A stretch of DNA of 64,000 nt from Motilimonas cestriensis (GCF_021295315.1 NZ_JAIMJA010000013.1:79372-143371), one strand, 5' to 3'. Shown: positions 25,334 to 34,384, numbered from the stretch's first letter. A program made the numbers and translations. The notes: generated by a model not told the origin, from the sequence alone.

Positions 25334-28300
25334 TTACATGTACTTCACTCTACGGTTGTCGAATGCCGGCATCGTCCCCTCAAGTACATCAACAACCTTT
25401 TTGTTGATGATGCTGCATTCAATTGCTCCAGGTGTATATGTGATGTTGTGGCCATTTGTTCGGTCAAACTCACAGTGGATTATCTGCTCTGCATCGCAGA
25501 CTACAGCAAGGTTTGGATTATGTGTAACCATAATGATCTGTCGGTTTTTTTTGGCTTCAGTCAACACTGGCACAAGTAAGCTAACAATTGTTTCATTGTC
25601 CAAGTTTTCTTCTGGTTGATCTAAGATAATTGGAGTATTACCCTTATCCACAAGAAGATAAAAAATCAACAATAATGCACCTCTTTGCCCTGGTGAAAGT
25701 TGTCCAATTTGTGCGTCTTGGAACATTAATGTGTATCTTGGTTCAAGGTAATCTAAGTCAAAGATAAGATCGTAGACTTCATTTGCAGTACGGTCTTTAC
25801 GTAGCAGTGAAGCGATGCCAACTGGGTTCTTAGACGCATCCTCTAGCTTTTGGTACAGCTCTTGAACAAAGTTGATTAGAGAGTTGACGTTATCAAGATC
25901 GTACTTATCCATTAGTTCTTTCATTGCTGACAGGCTCTCAGATTTACCTTTAAACGCTCCTGATTCTTGTTTTACAATGGCAAATAATTTGTTTGAGACT
26001 TGGTCTGTTGTACTAGTCAGTTCAGCTCTAAACTGCAACTTATATTCATCACGGATGAGGGCGTTGTTCTGGATGAGAGATTGCACTGGAGCAAAGAGTG
26101 CCTCTCGATTAGCCTTTTGCTCATCAAGAACGTTAAATACTTTTCGGGTTAAACCTAGTCGTTGCTCATGTAGTTCCTGCCTTTGAATTGGCAGTTGATC
26201 CAGTTGAGCTTTTCTATGTTTAACACCTTCAAGAGAATCAGGTTCATCTTTGGTTCCTAATAACAGTGTTTTCTTTTCTTCCCAAACTTTAAGCTGCTCT
26301 TTATATTGCTGAAATGCTTGCTGTGGTGCATTTAGTTGTGCGCTTAATGGAGCCTTTTTCTCTGAAAGTGATAGTTTCTGAGCATTAAGTGACAATTGAT
26401 TGTCTTTTAATTCATGATATCGAGTGTTGCTGGCACTTTCAAAGTCTGAAATTGCTTTTTCATTTATTTCTACATTGACTAAGTTCTCGACGTTTAAGCC
26501 TAAAATATTAGCATCAGAACTAAACTCAGAAGTAAACTGACTGACTGCGCGCTTAACAATTTCAAAGCCTGTTTTGATGTTTTTACACGCTTTTTTCTTT
26601 GCTGCTAGTTTTGCTATCTCTTGTTGATTTAATTCTTGCTGTTGTTGTAACTTTTCAAGTTCTTGGCTAATAGTTGTAAGCTGCTCAGATACTTTTTTTT
26701 GTTCAGCTGTCAGTTCACTCGTTGGCTCTGGAATTTCTTCAGGCTCAACCTTTATCTGCTCTTCGAGGAGTCTTTGTTTCTGTGCTAATAACTCTTCGAG
26801 TATTTTTCGTGCATCATCGGTCATCTGACTTTCAACAAATGCCATTTGTTTATTTATCTTGTGCAGTTCGCTGCGATAGCTTTCTAGCTGACTTCGAAGA
26901 GAGCTTTCTTGCTGCTCAATAAGTTGATCAAAATCATGAGCGCCTAAACGTATAGAATCATCTGCATGTGAGAAAATAACAGATCTTAACTCTTTCTCGA
27001 AAGCGTTGGATTGGCCTGAAACGTGTGCGTTACAAAGTTCTTCAAAATGTCCTTGTGGGATATACTTTACGAGCTCAACATTTTCAGTTGCCGGATTTTC
27101 ATTAAGATTTTTCTCTAGCTCTTCTTCATCACCCCATGTTATTTTTGCATTGAAGTGTCTTGCTGGCTCACCTGTTTTTCCTCTGAATCGATTTTCTTTT
27201 AAGAAAGAGAAATGGTGGCTCTGTTTGGAGTTACCAAGCAGTGCTGCAATATCTGCTAGTGCACTTTTACCACTACCCTTATTGCCAATGATTGCTACTA
27301 AATCATGATTTAGATGTAATGCAGTTTGATCAAGCCAGGTATCTGAAAGTGGTGCAGCGTCAGATTTTCTGACTTCTAACTTGTCGATGAAACGACTTCT
27401 GTTTTCACTTACTAACTGTCGTTTGGGAGGAATTGAGCCAATAAATGACCGTTTTGCTGGTTCCTTGATCGCTTGCTTCAACCCTTCAAATGTTGGATTT
27501 GCTTTTATCCAAGTTGCTTTTCCTGACGGGTAGTCGCCATATCCTCGCCGATCATTATTTCCAGGTTCACCAGTGAACCTATGCGCATCACTGCCTGAAA
27601 CTGCAAGCCTTGGTACATTACCTAATGCGCGTTGGAAGTCACTAATCCACTTTTTATTTGTATCTGTCTCTACCGCAGCAAAAGCAGCCCAAAGATCGGG
27701 GGTTCTAGTTTCAAAAATCGGTGATGTGTCAAATAAACCTAGAACGTAGGCATAATGCTCTTGCCAATTGACGTCAGCTAAACCATCGTTTGTGTTGAAT
27801 GGCATAAAACCGAGAGCCATCCGGTTCGGAACATTTCGTATTGCCTGCTTATAACTTTCACAAGATATTTCTGCGATTGTTGAGCCAGCTTTTAAAGCAG
27901 TATCATCAACACTATCAACATCTGCTTTGCTAAAACCTTTTTGCCTAAGTAAATCTTCACCGACATGGCGCGCTAAGCATTTTAATGAATAATCGGATAG
28001 AGGGCGATCGATAAGCGCAACATTTAGTGCCGTTCGAAAATCACGCAGAACTTGATCATCTATTTCATTAGAGAACAAAACATGAGCATTTAATCGCCCA
28101 TCCATTGGAGCAACTAATCGCAACTCAATTCCAGGAAAAACAGTTTTCTCCAGTTTGGGAGCACCTTCTTGCGTTAAACGATGCTTTAACGCAAACCACC
28201 CATCAAAAGTCCAGTAATCCATAATTGCAAACACTGCTGGTTCTGCTGCATTCATGGTATGGATCATTTCATCTACTAGAGCCGCATTTTCTGGTGTACA

Positions 28301-28408
28301 TGGATTTGAGTTAAATCTTGAGCCATTCCAATGAAAAGACGCTGGGGTGTGAATATGAAGATCCCACTTACGCCACTCAGAACCACGAGGGTATTTGCTC
28401 TTAACCAT
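25334..28408 (-). CDS. PHP-domain plus SMC-like ATPase (TrlF family)
   Basis: Protein of about 1024 residues in three parts. An N-terminal PHP phosphoesterase domain begins at KWDLHIHT (His18, His20), the first metal-binding motif of PHP enzymes, and also contains the SGSDAHRFTGEPG segment (about 275-290). Next comes an ABC/SMC ATPase half with Walker A GNKGSGKSALA (about 380-390), a long coiled coil (about 490-740), and the second ATPase half with signature LSPGQRGAL, Walker B IILDQPEENLD and VTHNPNLAVV. It fits the family named TrlF. It is the last gene of the restriction-modification operon. The frame could start at 28459, two bases after the Res stop, but AAGGAA precedes the ATG at 28408. 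Confidence 0.88.
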   Translation of the reverse strand: MVKSKYPRGSEWRKWDLHIHTPASFHWNGSRFNSNPCTPENAALVDEMIHTMNAAEPAVFAIMDYWTFDGWFALKHRLTQEGAPKLEKTVFPGIELRLVAPMDGRLNAHVLFSNEIDDQVLRDFRTALNVALIDRPLSDYSLKCLARHVGEDLLRQKGFSKADVDSVDDTALKAGSTIAEISCESYKQAIRNVPNRMALGFMPFNTNDGLADVNWQEHYAYVLGLFDTSPIFETRTPDLWAAFAAVETDTNKKWISDFQRALGNVPRLAVSGSDAHRFTGEPGNNDRRGYGDYPSGKATWIKANPTFEGLKQAIKEPAKRSFIGSIPPKRQLVSENRSRFIDKLEVRKSDAAPLSDTWLDQTALHLNHDLVAIIGNKGSGKSALADIAALLGNSKQSHHFSFLKENRFRGKTGEPARHFNAKITWGDEEELEKNLNENPATENVELVKYIPQGHFEELCNAHVSGQSNAFEKELRSVIFSHADDSIRLGAHDFDQLIEQQESSLRSQLESYRSELHKINKQMAFVESQMTDDARKILEELLAQKQRLLEEQIKVEPEEIPEPTSELTAEQKKVSEQLTTISQELEKLQQQQELNQQEIAKLAAKKKACKNIKTGFEIVKRAVSQFTSEFSSDANILGLNVENLVNVEINEKAISDFESASNTRYHELKDNQLSLNAQKLSLSEKKAPLSAQLNAPQQAFQQYKEQLKVWEEKKTLLLGTKDEPDSLEGVKHRKAQLDQLPIQRQELHEQRLGLTRKVFNVLDEQKANREALFAPVQSLIQNNALIRDEYKLQFRAELTSTTDQVSNKLFAIVKQESGAFKGKSESLSAMKELMDKYDLDNVNSLINFVQELYQKLEDASKNPVGIASLLRKDRTANEVYDLIFDLDYLEPRYTLMFQDAQIGQLSPGQRGALLLIFYLLVDKGNTPIILDQPEENLDNETIVSLLVPVLTEAKKNRQIIMVTHNPNLAVVCDAEQIIHCEFDRTNGHNITYTPGAIECSIINKKVVDVLEGTMPAFDNRRVKYM

Positions 28409-28461
28409 CAACCATTCCTTATTTGTTAAAAGAGCAAACCATAAAGCTTGCTCCCTCATTA

Positions 28462-31164
28462 TTATTTTGAAATTAACGCTTTGATTTGCTGGCGAACATC
28501 ACGCCCTTGTCCGTCTTGCTTAACGGCCATAATGAACAGACACTTTCTGTCGCTCAGTTCTGCCCATTTATCACCGATAGCACGTTTTTCCGCTGAGTCG
28601 TCATTAGTTACATAAGCTTCGCCTTTGTACTCGACAACTAGCATTCGACCATCGTAAAGCTCACATACAAAGTCTGGGTAAAACTTGTTATGAGCCAGTG
28701 GCAACCAGAATGAAGCTTGATCTCGGCGTACCAGATTACGAATCCAGTGTTTTACCTCCCGTAAGCCATCTATGGCTTCGGCACACTCGTATTCCTCGCC
28801 AGTAGCTTTCAGATCCTCAATAAGATTCTGCGGAAAGTAATGTTTCTGGAATTTGTAGCGACCAGAATAGTATGGTGGACGAGATGGGTAGTGGCTCGGC
28901 TCGAAGTGGTACATGAATTCATCGGATACACACGCTGTACTTTCAGCTCCAAACAGACACGCTTGATATCCACTCCGTTGAGCTTGCTTTCGGTACAAGC
29001 GGATAAGATCTCGTATAGCACGGGCCAATGGGAACTTATTGCGAACCAAAGCGGTAAGGGTCAAGTTAGGCTTTTGAAGCAAATTTTTGACTAGACGACC
29101 CAAAAAGCCAACAAGTTGATGCTGAAGGACATCTGGTTGTCGCAACTCTCTGTCTAGCCAGCGCACGAGATCTTGCTCTGTAACGTCAATAAAGCCTTGG
29201 TTAAAGGCGATTACTTCCTTTTGTTCTGCAACTTTATAAGTCAGTGATTTACCATCCATGTCAATCGCAAAGCTATTGCTAGTTTCGTTCATTACAAAAT
29301 TTGTCAACTCTGCTGGGTAGTCGAGCAGATTCCAGCTATGTTCGTGGAGGAATACTTCTGATTCAACCAGCTCCAACTCGCCTTGTTCCAGCATGCAGAG
29401 ATAAGGGAGCGAGCCAAACTTTTCACCACGTTCTGATGGTGCCTTCGTTACTTCGATTGCTTGATTATGCACTCGAACATCACGTTCAAATGCTTTACGA
29501 CTCTTACCCGCTTTTACATGCTTAGTGATAGCTTTCTGTATGGTTGCTGAAACTTCGCCAGTAACTTTGATTACAGCAGTACCACTTCCCTCATCCCGAG
29601 TCATCGTGATCTGTTTCTTCTCTGAATCTGAAAGTTCTGTTAGGTCTGGTAAATCCTCAACCTCTATAACGATAGCAGGAGGCGGTGTCGATTTTGCTTG
29701 AGTCTGCTCCTGTTCGCTACCAAATAGCTCCCCTTGACCACTAGATGGAGCTTGCTTACGTAGAAATGCTGCGATCTCCATTTCCTCAAAGCCCATAGCG
29801 ATAAGCTTATCTGTCAGCTCTTGAGCTGCTTTAGCAAACTTCGACGTCGCAAGATGCGCATAAGCACGGTTCAAGTCTTCGATGGCTCGACGGCTGGCAT
29901 ACGGCATACGCAATACGCGGCCAAGTAGCTGTTCAGCATCCTTACTGGAAGATACTTGCTTCACCGAGCAAAATACGTAGGCAAAGGAACAATCCCAACC
30001 TTCTTTAAGTGCTTCGATAGTGATGATGTATTCAATCAGGCAGCTTTGATCGAACAGGTTGATCCCATCTAACTCTCGTTGGCTACCCGTCGCTACAGCG
30101 ATCTTATCTTCAGTAATGCCAAGTTGATTGAGCAGGTGGTCTTTAAGTACTTCTACAGTGACCTCACCTTTTTTGTTTTCAGCTTGGAACAAGGCTATTG
30201 GGCGGATGTAGTCCTCATCTTTTTGAGCGTCAGCCTGGAGCTTGTTGCGTGTGATCACTGCATCCTGAACAGCATCTTGCCAATTCTGATGTTCCGTCAA
30301 AACAATCGGCAATTTAATCATCTCTTCGGCTTTCAGTTCGGCCGCCGAGACATGAAATAGAACGTTACTACCATTTGCGCTAGTGGTATTTGGTGTAGCG
30401 GTAAACTCAATGAGAGCAGCAGGGTGTACACGACGCAAGGTGTCAAAGGTTAAGCTGGAACGAGCATTATGAGCTTCATCCACTATCACCACAGGCCTAT
30501 ACAGAGCTAATAGGTTGGCAAAAGAGAATTTGATGCTGCCAATTTCACGACTGCTCAAACCGTTCTCTTGTACATCAGCCTCAGAAACCGTCTCCAGCAG
30601 CGGCAAGGAAGGGTGATTTGCAGGAATCTTGGCAAAGTGTGGTTCAAAGTTTTCGTGGTAAGCGTAAACCTTACGTCCAGAGGTGTCAGAAACTCTCAAG
30701 TTAGCTAGGGTAGATACAACCACAATGGCCTTATTGCCTATGTCTTGTGGACGAATTTGAGTCACTTCGTCAATATCGAGCACTAATACTTGCCGATTGA
30801 AAGCAGCATCAAGCCTTTCACGGTAGGGGTGGCCTGGTGTTTTCAGCGCCTCTACCGTTTGTTCGCGAATTGTAATGCTTGGGACTAGCCATAGTGCAAT
30901 CGGGGCTTCGGTTTCTAGGTAATGACGTGCGGCAACTTCAACAGCATGTGAACCAAGAACAGTTTTACCACCACCCGTTGGGATACGCATACAAAAATAC
31001 GGAACTTGCTCGAAACCATAATCACGATAAGCGTGTGGAGGGAGTTCTTGCTCTTCCAGAGCTAACTTGTACGCATCTTCAACACTGTCACTACTGAGGC
31101 AGTGAGAAAGGAAAGATTGCATCACATCAACGGCACGTTGTTGATAACCTTTTAACTTAAACAT
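28462..31164 (-). CDS. Type III restriction enzyme Res-like helicase-endonuclease
   Basis: Superfamily 2 helicase of 900 residues with motif I PTGGGKT (62-68), motif II VDEAHNA (near 232), motif III FTATPN and motif VI QLLGRVLRMP. The C-terminus carries a PD-(D/E)XK nuclease signature: YPDFVCELYDGRMLVVEYKG, i.e. D...E-x-K. That is the Res subunit layout of type III systems, which translocate between two inversely oriented sites. It lies 15 bases downstream of Mod and immediately before the PHP-ATPase gene. Confidence 0.92.
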   Translation of the reverse strand: MFKLKGYQQRAVDVMQSFLSHCLSSDSVEDAYKLALEEQELPPHAYRDYGFEQVPYFCMRIPTGGGKTVLGSHAVEVAARHYLETEAPIALWLVPSITIREQTVEALKTPGHPYRERLDAAFNRQVLVLDIDEVTQIRPQDIGNKAIVVVSTLANLRVSDTSGRKVYAYHENFEPHFAKIPANHPSLPLLETVSEADVQENGLSSREIGSIKFSFANLLALYRPVVIVDEAHNARSSLTFDTLRRVHPAALIEFTATPNTTSANGSNVLFHVSAAELKAEEMIKLPIVLTEHQNWQDAVQDAVITRNKLQADAQKDEDYIRPIALFQAENKKGEVTVEVLKDHLLNQLGITEDKIAVATGSQRELDGINLFDQSCLIEYIITIEALKEGWDCSFAYVFCSVKQVSSSKDAEQLLGRVLRMPYASRRAIEDLNRAYAHLATSKFAKAAQELTDKLIAMGFEEMEIAAFLRKQAPSSGQGELFGSEQEQTQAKSTPPPAIVIEVEDLPDLTELSDSEKKQITMTRDEGSGTAVIKVTGEVSATIQKAITKHVKAGKSRKAFERDVRVHNQAIEVTKAPSERGEKFGSLPYLCMLEQGELELVESEVFLHEHSWNLLDYPAELTNFVMNETSNSFAIDMDGKSLTYKVAEQKEVIAFNQGFIDVTEQDLVRWLDRELRQPDVLQHQLVGFLGRLVKNLLQKPNLTLTALVRNKFPLARAIRDLIRLYRKQAQRSGYQACLFGAESTACVSDEFMYHFEPSHYPSRPPYYSGRYKFQKHYFPQNLIEDLKATGEEYECAEAIDGLREVKHWIRNLVRRDQASFWLPLAHNKFYPDFVCELYDGRMLVVEYKGEAYVTNDDSAEKRAIGDKWAELSDRKCLFIMAVKQDGQGRDVRQQIKALISK

Positions 31165-31179
31165 TCTGTGGATTCCTTA

Positions 31180-32799
31180 TCAAAGAGTGCCGACGTCGTA
31201 TGGGATCTGTTTGAACGTGATGTTCGCTTGCTTCAAGCGAGCCTCACCCAAACGACTTGATTCACCGTAGATCACGATGCGTTCATGTTTATCGATGTCT
31301 GGTAAGTTGTTGAGTACTTTGCTTGTAAGCACATTGCCACCTGCTGGACGACGATCACCCAATATGCCGTTGTAGAGCAAGTAGTATGCAGTATCGTTAT
31401 GAACACCCAGCAGTGGGGTATCCGCTTTATTGCCGAGTGGTGTTTTGGTTTCCAAATACCATATATGTGATGCCAAGGTTGGGAATTTTATTTCAGGGTT
31501 TAAGCAGCCATATTCATCAAAGACTGCATCACCGAGTTTACAGAAGTGGAAACCACCACCTCCTTCCCAGTTAACAGCTTTCGATACCCCACCTTGCTCT
31601 CCATCAATAACACGTTTTAATCTTGGTTGGCAGTGAGTAACTGCATGATTTCCCAGCTCTATACCTATAAACCTTCTACGCATTTTTTGTGCCACAGCAG
31701 CAGTGGTTCCGGAGCCAAGAAAGGAGTCAAGCACAATGTCCCCTTCATCTGAGCTAAGCTCAATAACACGTTTGATTAAAGACTCTGGTTTTTTACTCTT
31801 AGGGAATACAACGTCGCCTTCTTTGTGAAGGTTATTTGAGAGTAAATCAGCCCAAAAGGTCGTGAGTGGTTCCCCAGTTACTAATTTACCATCAATATTT
31901 TTGAGCTTCTCTCTATAAAAAATCCAACGTTGCCCCCCCTTGAAATACATATCTGTGAGTCCATTTCTTTCAAGAAGGTGTACCTCAGCAGGGTTGTTTT
32001 TTGAAAAGTCGATAGCCTGTTTTATTTCTTCTCCAACATTATTGTAATCGGGTCTCACTGACTGAATTACACGGTGAGCATTATCTGTTACGAAGGTGGC
32101 TATTTTTCTCTCAAACATATCCCCTAGTGCTTTTTTTAGTTCTCTTTTAGGTATTCCGCAATGGTCTGCGAAAGCTTGAGATAACGGTATTAAGCGCCAA
32201 AATTTATAGTTTTCTTCAATATTCTCTATGAACTGGTTATATCTTTCATCTCTAAGTCTTTCAGTGAAAACTTTTTTTGGCTGCCATTTGTTTTTATTTT
32301 TTGCATAACTCAAAATGAAATTACAAGTATTAACCATACCAGGGTTGATTGCTTTGTGACCAGTTGCTGAACCCTGCTTAAATGCCACAGTGTGAGTTCT
32401 GTTTTTACGACCAAAAATTTCATCAAGGATAACCGTTAAATATCCAAGTTCATTGTCGTCAATATGGACAAACATCGTCCCATCTTCACTCAATAGCTCG
32501 CGCAGTAATTCAAATCTTGGATATAGCAAACTTAACCATATTGAGTGCTCTAGATTGTCGTCATAGTTTTCAAATGCCTGCATTGTGTTGAATGGTGGAT
32601 CAACGTAGATACATTTTACCTTTCCTGCATAATGAGGGATTAGTGATTTAAGAGCTTCGAGGTTATCACCATGAATAAGCAAATTTTCTTCATTTTTGTT
32701 CCCGTAGGAGAGTTCAGGCACTTCCTCTAGCAGCCTGTAGGTACAATTTTTGGCCGTTGTTACAGCTTCTTCTTTGTTAAGCCAGTTCAAAATAGGCAT
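31180..32799 (-). CDS. Type III DNA methyltransferase Mod
   Basis: Adenine methyltransferase of 539 residues, beta class: motif IV DPPF (67-70, in CIYVDPPFN) precedes motif I DSFLGSGTTAAVA (about 360). The target recognition region lies between about 140 and 330, and its DNA looks richer in A+T than the rest of the gene, as expected for exchangeable recognition domains. A run of seven G on the coding strand (31933-31939) falls inside it. A good ribosome-binding site (GAGGAA) precedes the ATG. The recognition sequence cannot be predicted. Confidence 0.92.
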   Translation of the reverse strand: MPILNWLNKEEAVTTAKNCTYRLLEEVPELSYGNKNEENLLIHGDNLEALKSLIPHYAGKVKCIYVDPPFNTMQAFENYDDNLEHSIWLSLLYPRFELLRELLSEDGTMFVHIDDNELGYLTVILDEIFGRKNRTHTVAFKQGSATGHKAINPGMVNTCNFILSYAKNKNKWQPKKVFTERLRDERYNQFIENIEENYKFWRLIPLSQAFADHCGIPKRELKKALGDMFERKIATFVTDNAHRVIQSVRPDYNNVGEEIKQAIDFSKNNPAEVHLLERNGLTDMYFKGGQRWIFYREKLKNIDGKLVTGEPLTTFWADLLSNNLHKEGDVVFPKSKKPESLIKRVIELSSDEGDIVLDSFLGSGTTAAVAQKMRRRFIGIELGNHAVTHCQPRLKRVIDGEQGGVSKAVNWEGGGGFHFCKLGDAVFDEYGCLNPEIKFPTLASHIWYLETKTPLGNKADTPLLGVHNDTAYYLLYNGILGDRRPAGGNVLTSKVLNNLPDIDKHERIVIYGESSRLGEARLKQANITFKQIPYDVGTL

Positions 32800-32808
32800 T
32801 TTAGTTCC

Positions 32809-33045
32809 TCAAATTTTTTCTACGTCTAAGCCAGCTTGTTTCAATCGGCTTGTTAGGTTTCTCATTTTACTGAATTCCGTGCCGTAACTTGGCTTTAAGC
32901 CGACCTCTTCGCAAAACTCTTTCGCCGTAATGTCTTGAAGCTCGTCAGCATACTTGATCATTTGCAGGTGTAACTCAGCCATGTACTGGTTGCGTGGAGC
33001 TCCACTTAATGCCTGACGTATCGCCAGAAAAATCTGCTTTTTCAT
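32809..33045 (-). CDS. Small HTH-like protein opening the R-M operon
   Basis: Protein of 78 residues, wholly alpha-helical by appearance, basic at the start (KKQIFLAIRQALSG). The segment ITAKEFCEEVGLKPSYGTEFSKMRNLTSRLKQAG looks like a helix-turn-helix fold, but I cannot place the family. It is 9 bases upstream of mod in the same direction. The 20-bp palindrome 41 bases upstream of its start suggests it, or another regulator, controls the operon. Confidence 0.65.
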   Translation of the reverse strand: MKKQIFLAIRQALSGAPRNQYMAELHLQMIKYADELQDITAKEFCEEVGLKPSYGTEFSKMRNLTSRLKQAGLDVEKI

Positions 33046-33394
33046 TCCTATTTCTCAGCTTTTACCTGAACTGATAGCTAACTTAGCAAAATTAGCTAAT
33101 TTTGCAATTGATAGAGATCACTACGTTCAACTTTTACATGTGAAAGTAAGGCTACTGAAATTTAAAGGTCGGGGATGGGACAAAAAAATCCAGCTTGTCG
33201 CTGGCCTTTGTCGCTAACAATTCGCCGTTGCGTCTTTTAGGTTGTGGTAATCGCTTACCATCACACTATCGACAGTGGAGTTTGAAAATTATCAACAAAA
33301 GTGTCCAGTTGGGGGGTGAACAGAATACTTTAACTCGCTTCCTTTAGCGGATGAAGTCGACTTCAGTAAATGTGCTTTTAGATGGAGCTTAAAG
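33046..33394. other. 349-bp regulatory region between the two cargo blocks
   Basis: No gene. It contains a perfect 20-bp palindrome (33086-33105), a small hairpin CCAGC-TTGTC-GCTGG (33190-33204), the second copy of the double-dyad element (33245-33290), and a 14-bp palindrome TGAAGTCGACTTCA (33352-33365). The promoter of the R-M operon must lie here. Confidence 0.6.
33086..33105 (-). promoter_or_regulatory. Perfect 20-bp palindrome, operator candidate of the R-M operon
   Basis: GCAAAATTAG and CTAATTTTGC abut without spacer, 41-60 bases before the start of the small HTH-like gene. It is preceded at 33081-33086 by ACTTAG, the half-site seen in the XRE operators 650 bases away. Binding by the 78-aa protein or the XRE repressor is inferred. 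Confidence 0.55.
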
Positions 33395-33703
33395 CTAAAC
33401 TTTTTTAGAAAGCCGTTCAATAAGTTTTAACCTTTCTTCTTCGGGTAGCTTGTCGATGAGGCAGGCTAACGTTGCTGCGGAATCATCTTCACAGAAAAAA
33501 TAGTTTATTGGAACGTCAAGCTCTTCGGCCATGCGCTTTAAAGTTTGGATATCGGGAGTATGACGGCCTTTTTCGTAGTGATTCATACGGCCACTTGCTG
33601 AACCTTGATCCATACCAACTCTAATGCCCAGCTCTTTTTGAGTAAGTTTTGCTTTTTGTCGCGCATCTTTGAGGCGCTTTGGTATTGGATTCGCTTGTGA
33701 CAC
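33395..33703 (-). CDS. XRE-family transcriptional regulator
   Basis: Protein of 102 residues with an N-terminal Cro/C1-type HTH (RLKDARQKAKLTQKELGIRVGMDQGSASGRMNHYEKGRHTPDIQTLKRMAEELDV, about 9-62). A short tail (YFFCEDD... LPEEERLKLIERL) probably dimerises. It is divergent from the 180-aa gene, and the two ACTTAG-N5-CTAAGT palindromes between them are the obvious operator, so it most likely represses both directions. Confidence 0.9.
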   Translation of the reverse strand: MSQANPIPKRLKDARQKAKLTQKELGIRVGMDQGSASGRMNHYEKGRHTPDIQTLKRMAEELDVPINYFFCEDDSAATLACLIDKLPEEERLKLIERLSKKV

Positions 33704-33730
33704 GTCGATTTCATCATTTCACCTAGATAT

Positions 33731-33782
33731 AACTTAGATTGTCTAAGTTTTATCTATTCTTGTATACTTAGCAATCCTAAGT
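33731..33782. promoter_or_regulatory. Twin XRE operators ACTTAG-N5-CTAAGT
   Basis: Two perfect palindromes, AACTTAGA-TTG-TCTAAGTT (33731-33749) and ACTTAG-CAATC-CTAAGT (33766-33782), share ACTTAG-N5-CTAAGT exactly and are 34 bp apart centre to centre. They fill the 86-bp gap between the divergent XRE gene and the 180-aa gene, the second ending 7 bases before the latter's likely start. Confidence 0.8.
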
Positions 33783-33789
33783 TTTATTG

Positions 33790-34329
33790 ATGGGTGATCA
33801 TATAGTGTCTAATGTTGTGTCATTACATGAATTATTTTACAAGTTGTTAATTGTTAAGGGCTATAACTGTTTTACGGTAACAGAACTAAGAGATGCACTC
33901 CTAACTATGACTGGTGATGTCTTTTGCTCAAATAAAGCCCGAATGTACGTATATCGTCGTATTTTGTACATGGAGTCAAAACAGCTATTGCGGAAAACTC
34001 AGTCGGGCCCTGGAAAGCAGGTTCGTTACCTGACAACACCTTTATTCAAAAGTACGATTTTTCGGCCTAAATCAACGCTCAAAGATCATAATTTGAAGGT
34101 TGTTGAAGCTGTAGATACTAGTTTCCATAATGCTCTGCGCAAAGAAAAGCAGGCTTGCGAAGATAGCTTGAAGATAACGAAGCAGGAAATGGCAGCATTC
34201 GCTAGTTTAATTCAACGCTATCCTGAGCAGCAGGACAACGTTAGGCCTTTTTTCTATCAAGCTAGAGAAGAGGTATATCGGCTACAGAGTCAAGTCAGTG
34301 CTATCTCGAAAATTTTAGAGATTGCATAG
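33790..34329 (+). CDS. Unrecognised 179-aa protein, winged-helix-like start and helical tail
   Basis: I do not recognise this family. The N-terminal half (LHELFYKLLIVKGYNCFTVTELRDALLTM, then RRILYMESKQLLRKTQSGPGKQVRYLTT) has the helix-turn-helix-plus-wing rhythm of a winged-helix DNA-binding fold. The C-terminal half is a long helix rich in Gln, Glu and Ser, likely coiled. The frame opens with TTG at 33787; ATG at 33790 is taken. It is divergent from the XRE repressor, downstream of the twin operators, and 152 bases before the STAND NTPase, so it probably belongs to the same unit. Confidence 0.6.
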   Translation: MGDHIVSNVVSLHELFYKLLIVKGYNCFTVTELRDALLTMTGDVFCSNKARMYVYRRILYMESKQLLRKTQSGPGKQVRYLTTPLFKSTIFRPKSTLKDHNLKVVEAVDTSFHNALRKEKQACEDSLKITKQEMAAFASLIQRYPEQQDNVRPFFYQAREEVYRLQSQVSAISKILEIA

Positions 34330-34357
34330 AATTGAATGAAGCCTCATACATCAATCA

Positions 34358-34384
34358 AGGGGGGGGACCTGACAAAGCCCCCTT
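34358..34384 (+). terminator. G8/C5 hairpin before the STAND NTPase
   Basis: AAGGGGG...CCCCCTT can form a 7-bp stem enclosing the remaining G residues and ACCTGACAAAG, followed by TAATT. It may terminate or attenuate the transcript between the 179-aa gene and the NTPase gene. The T tract is short. Confidence 0.4.
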
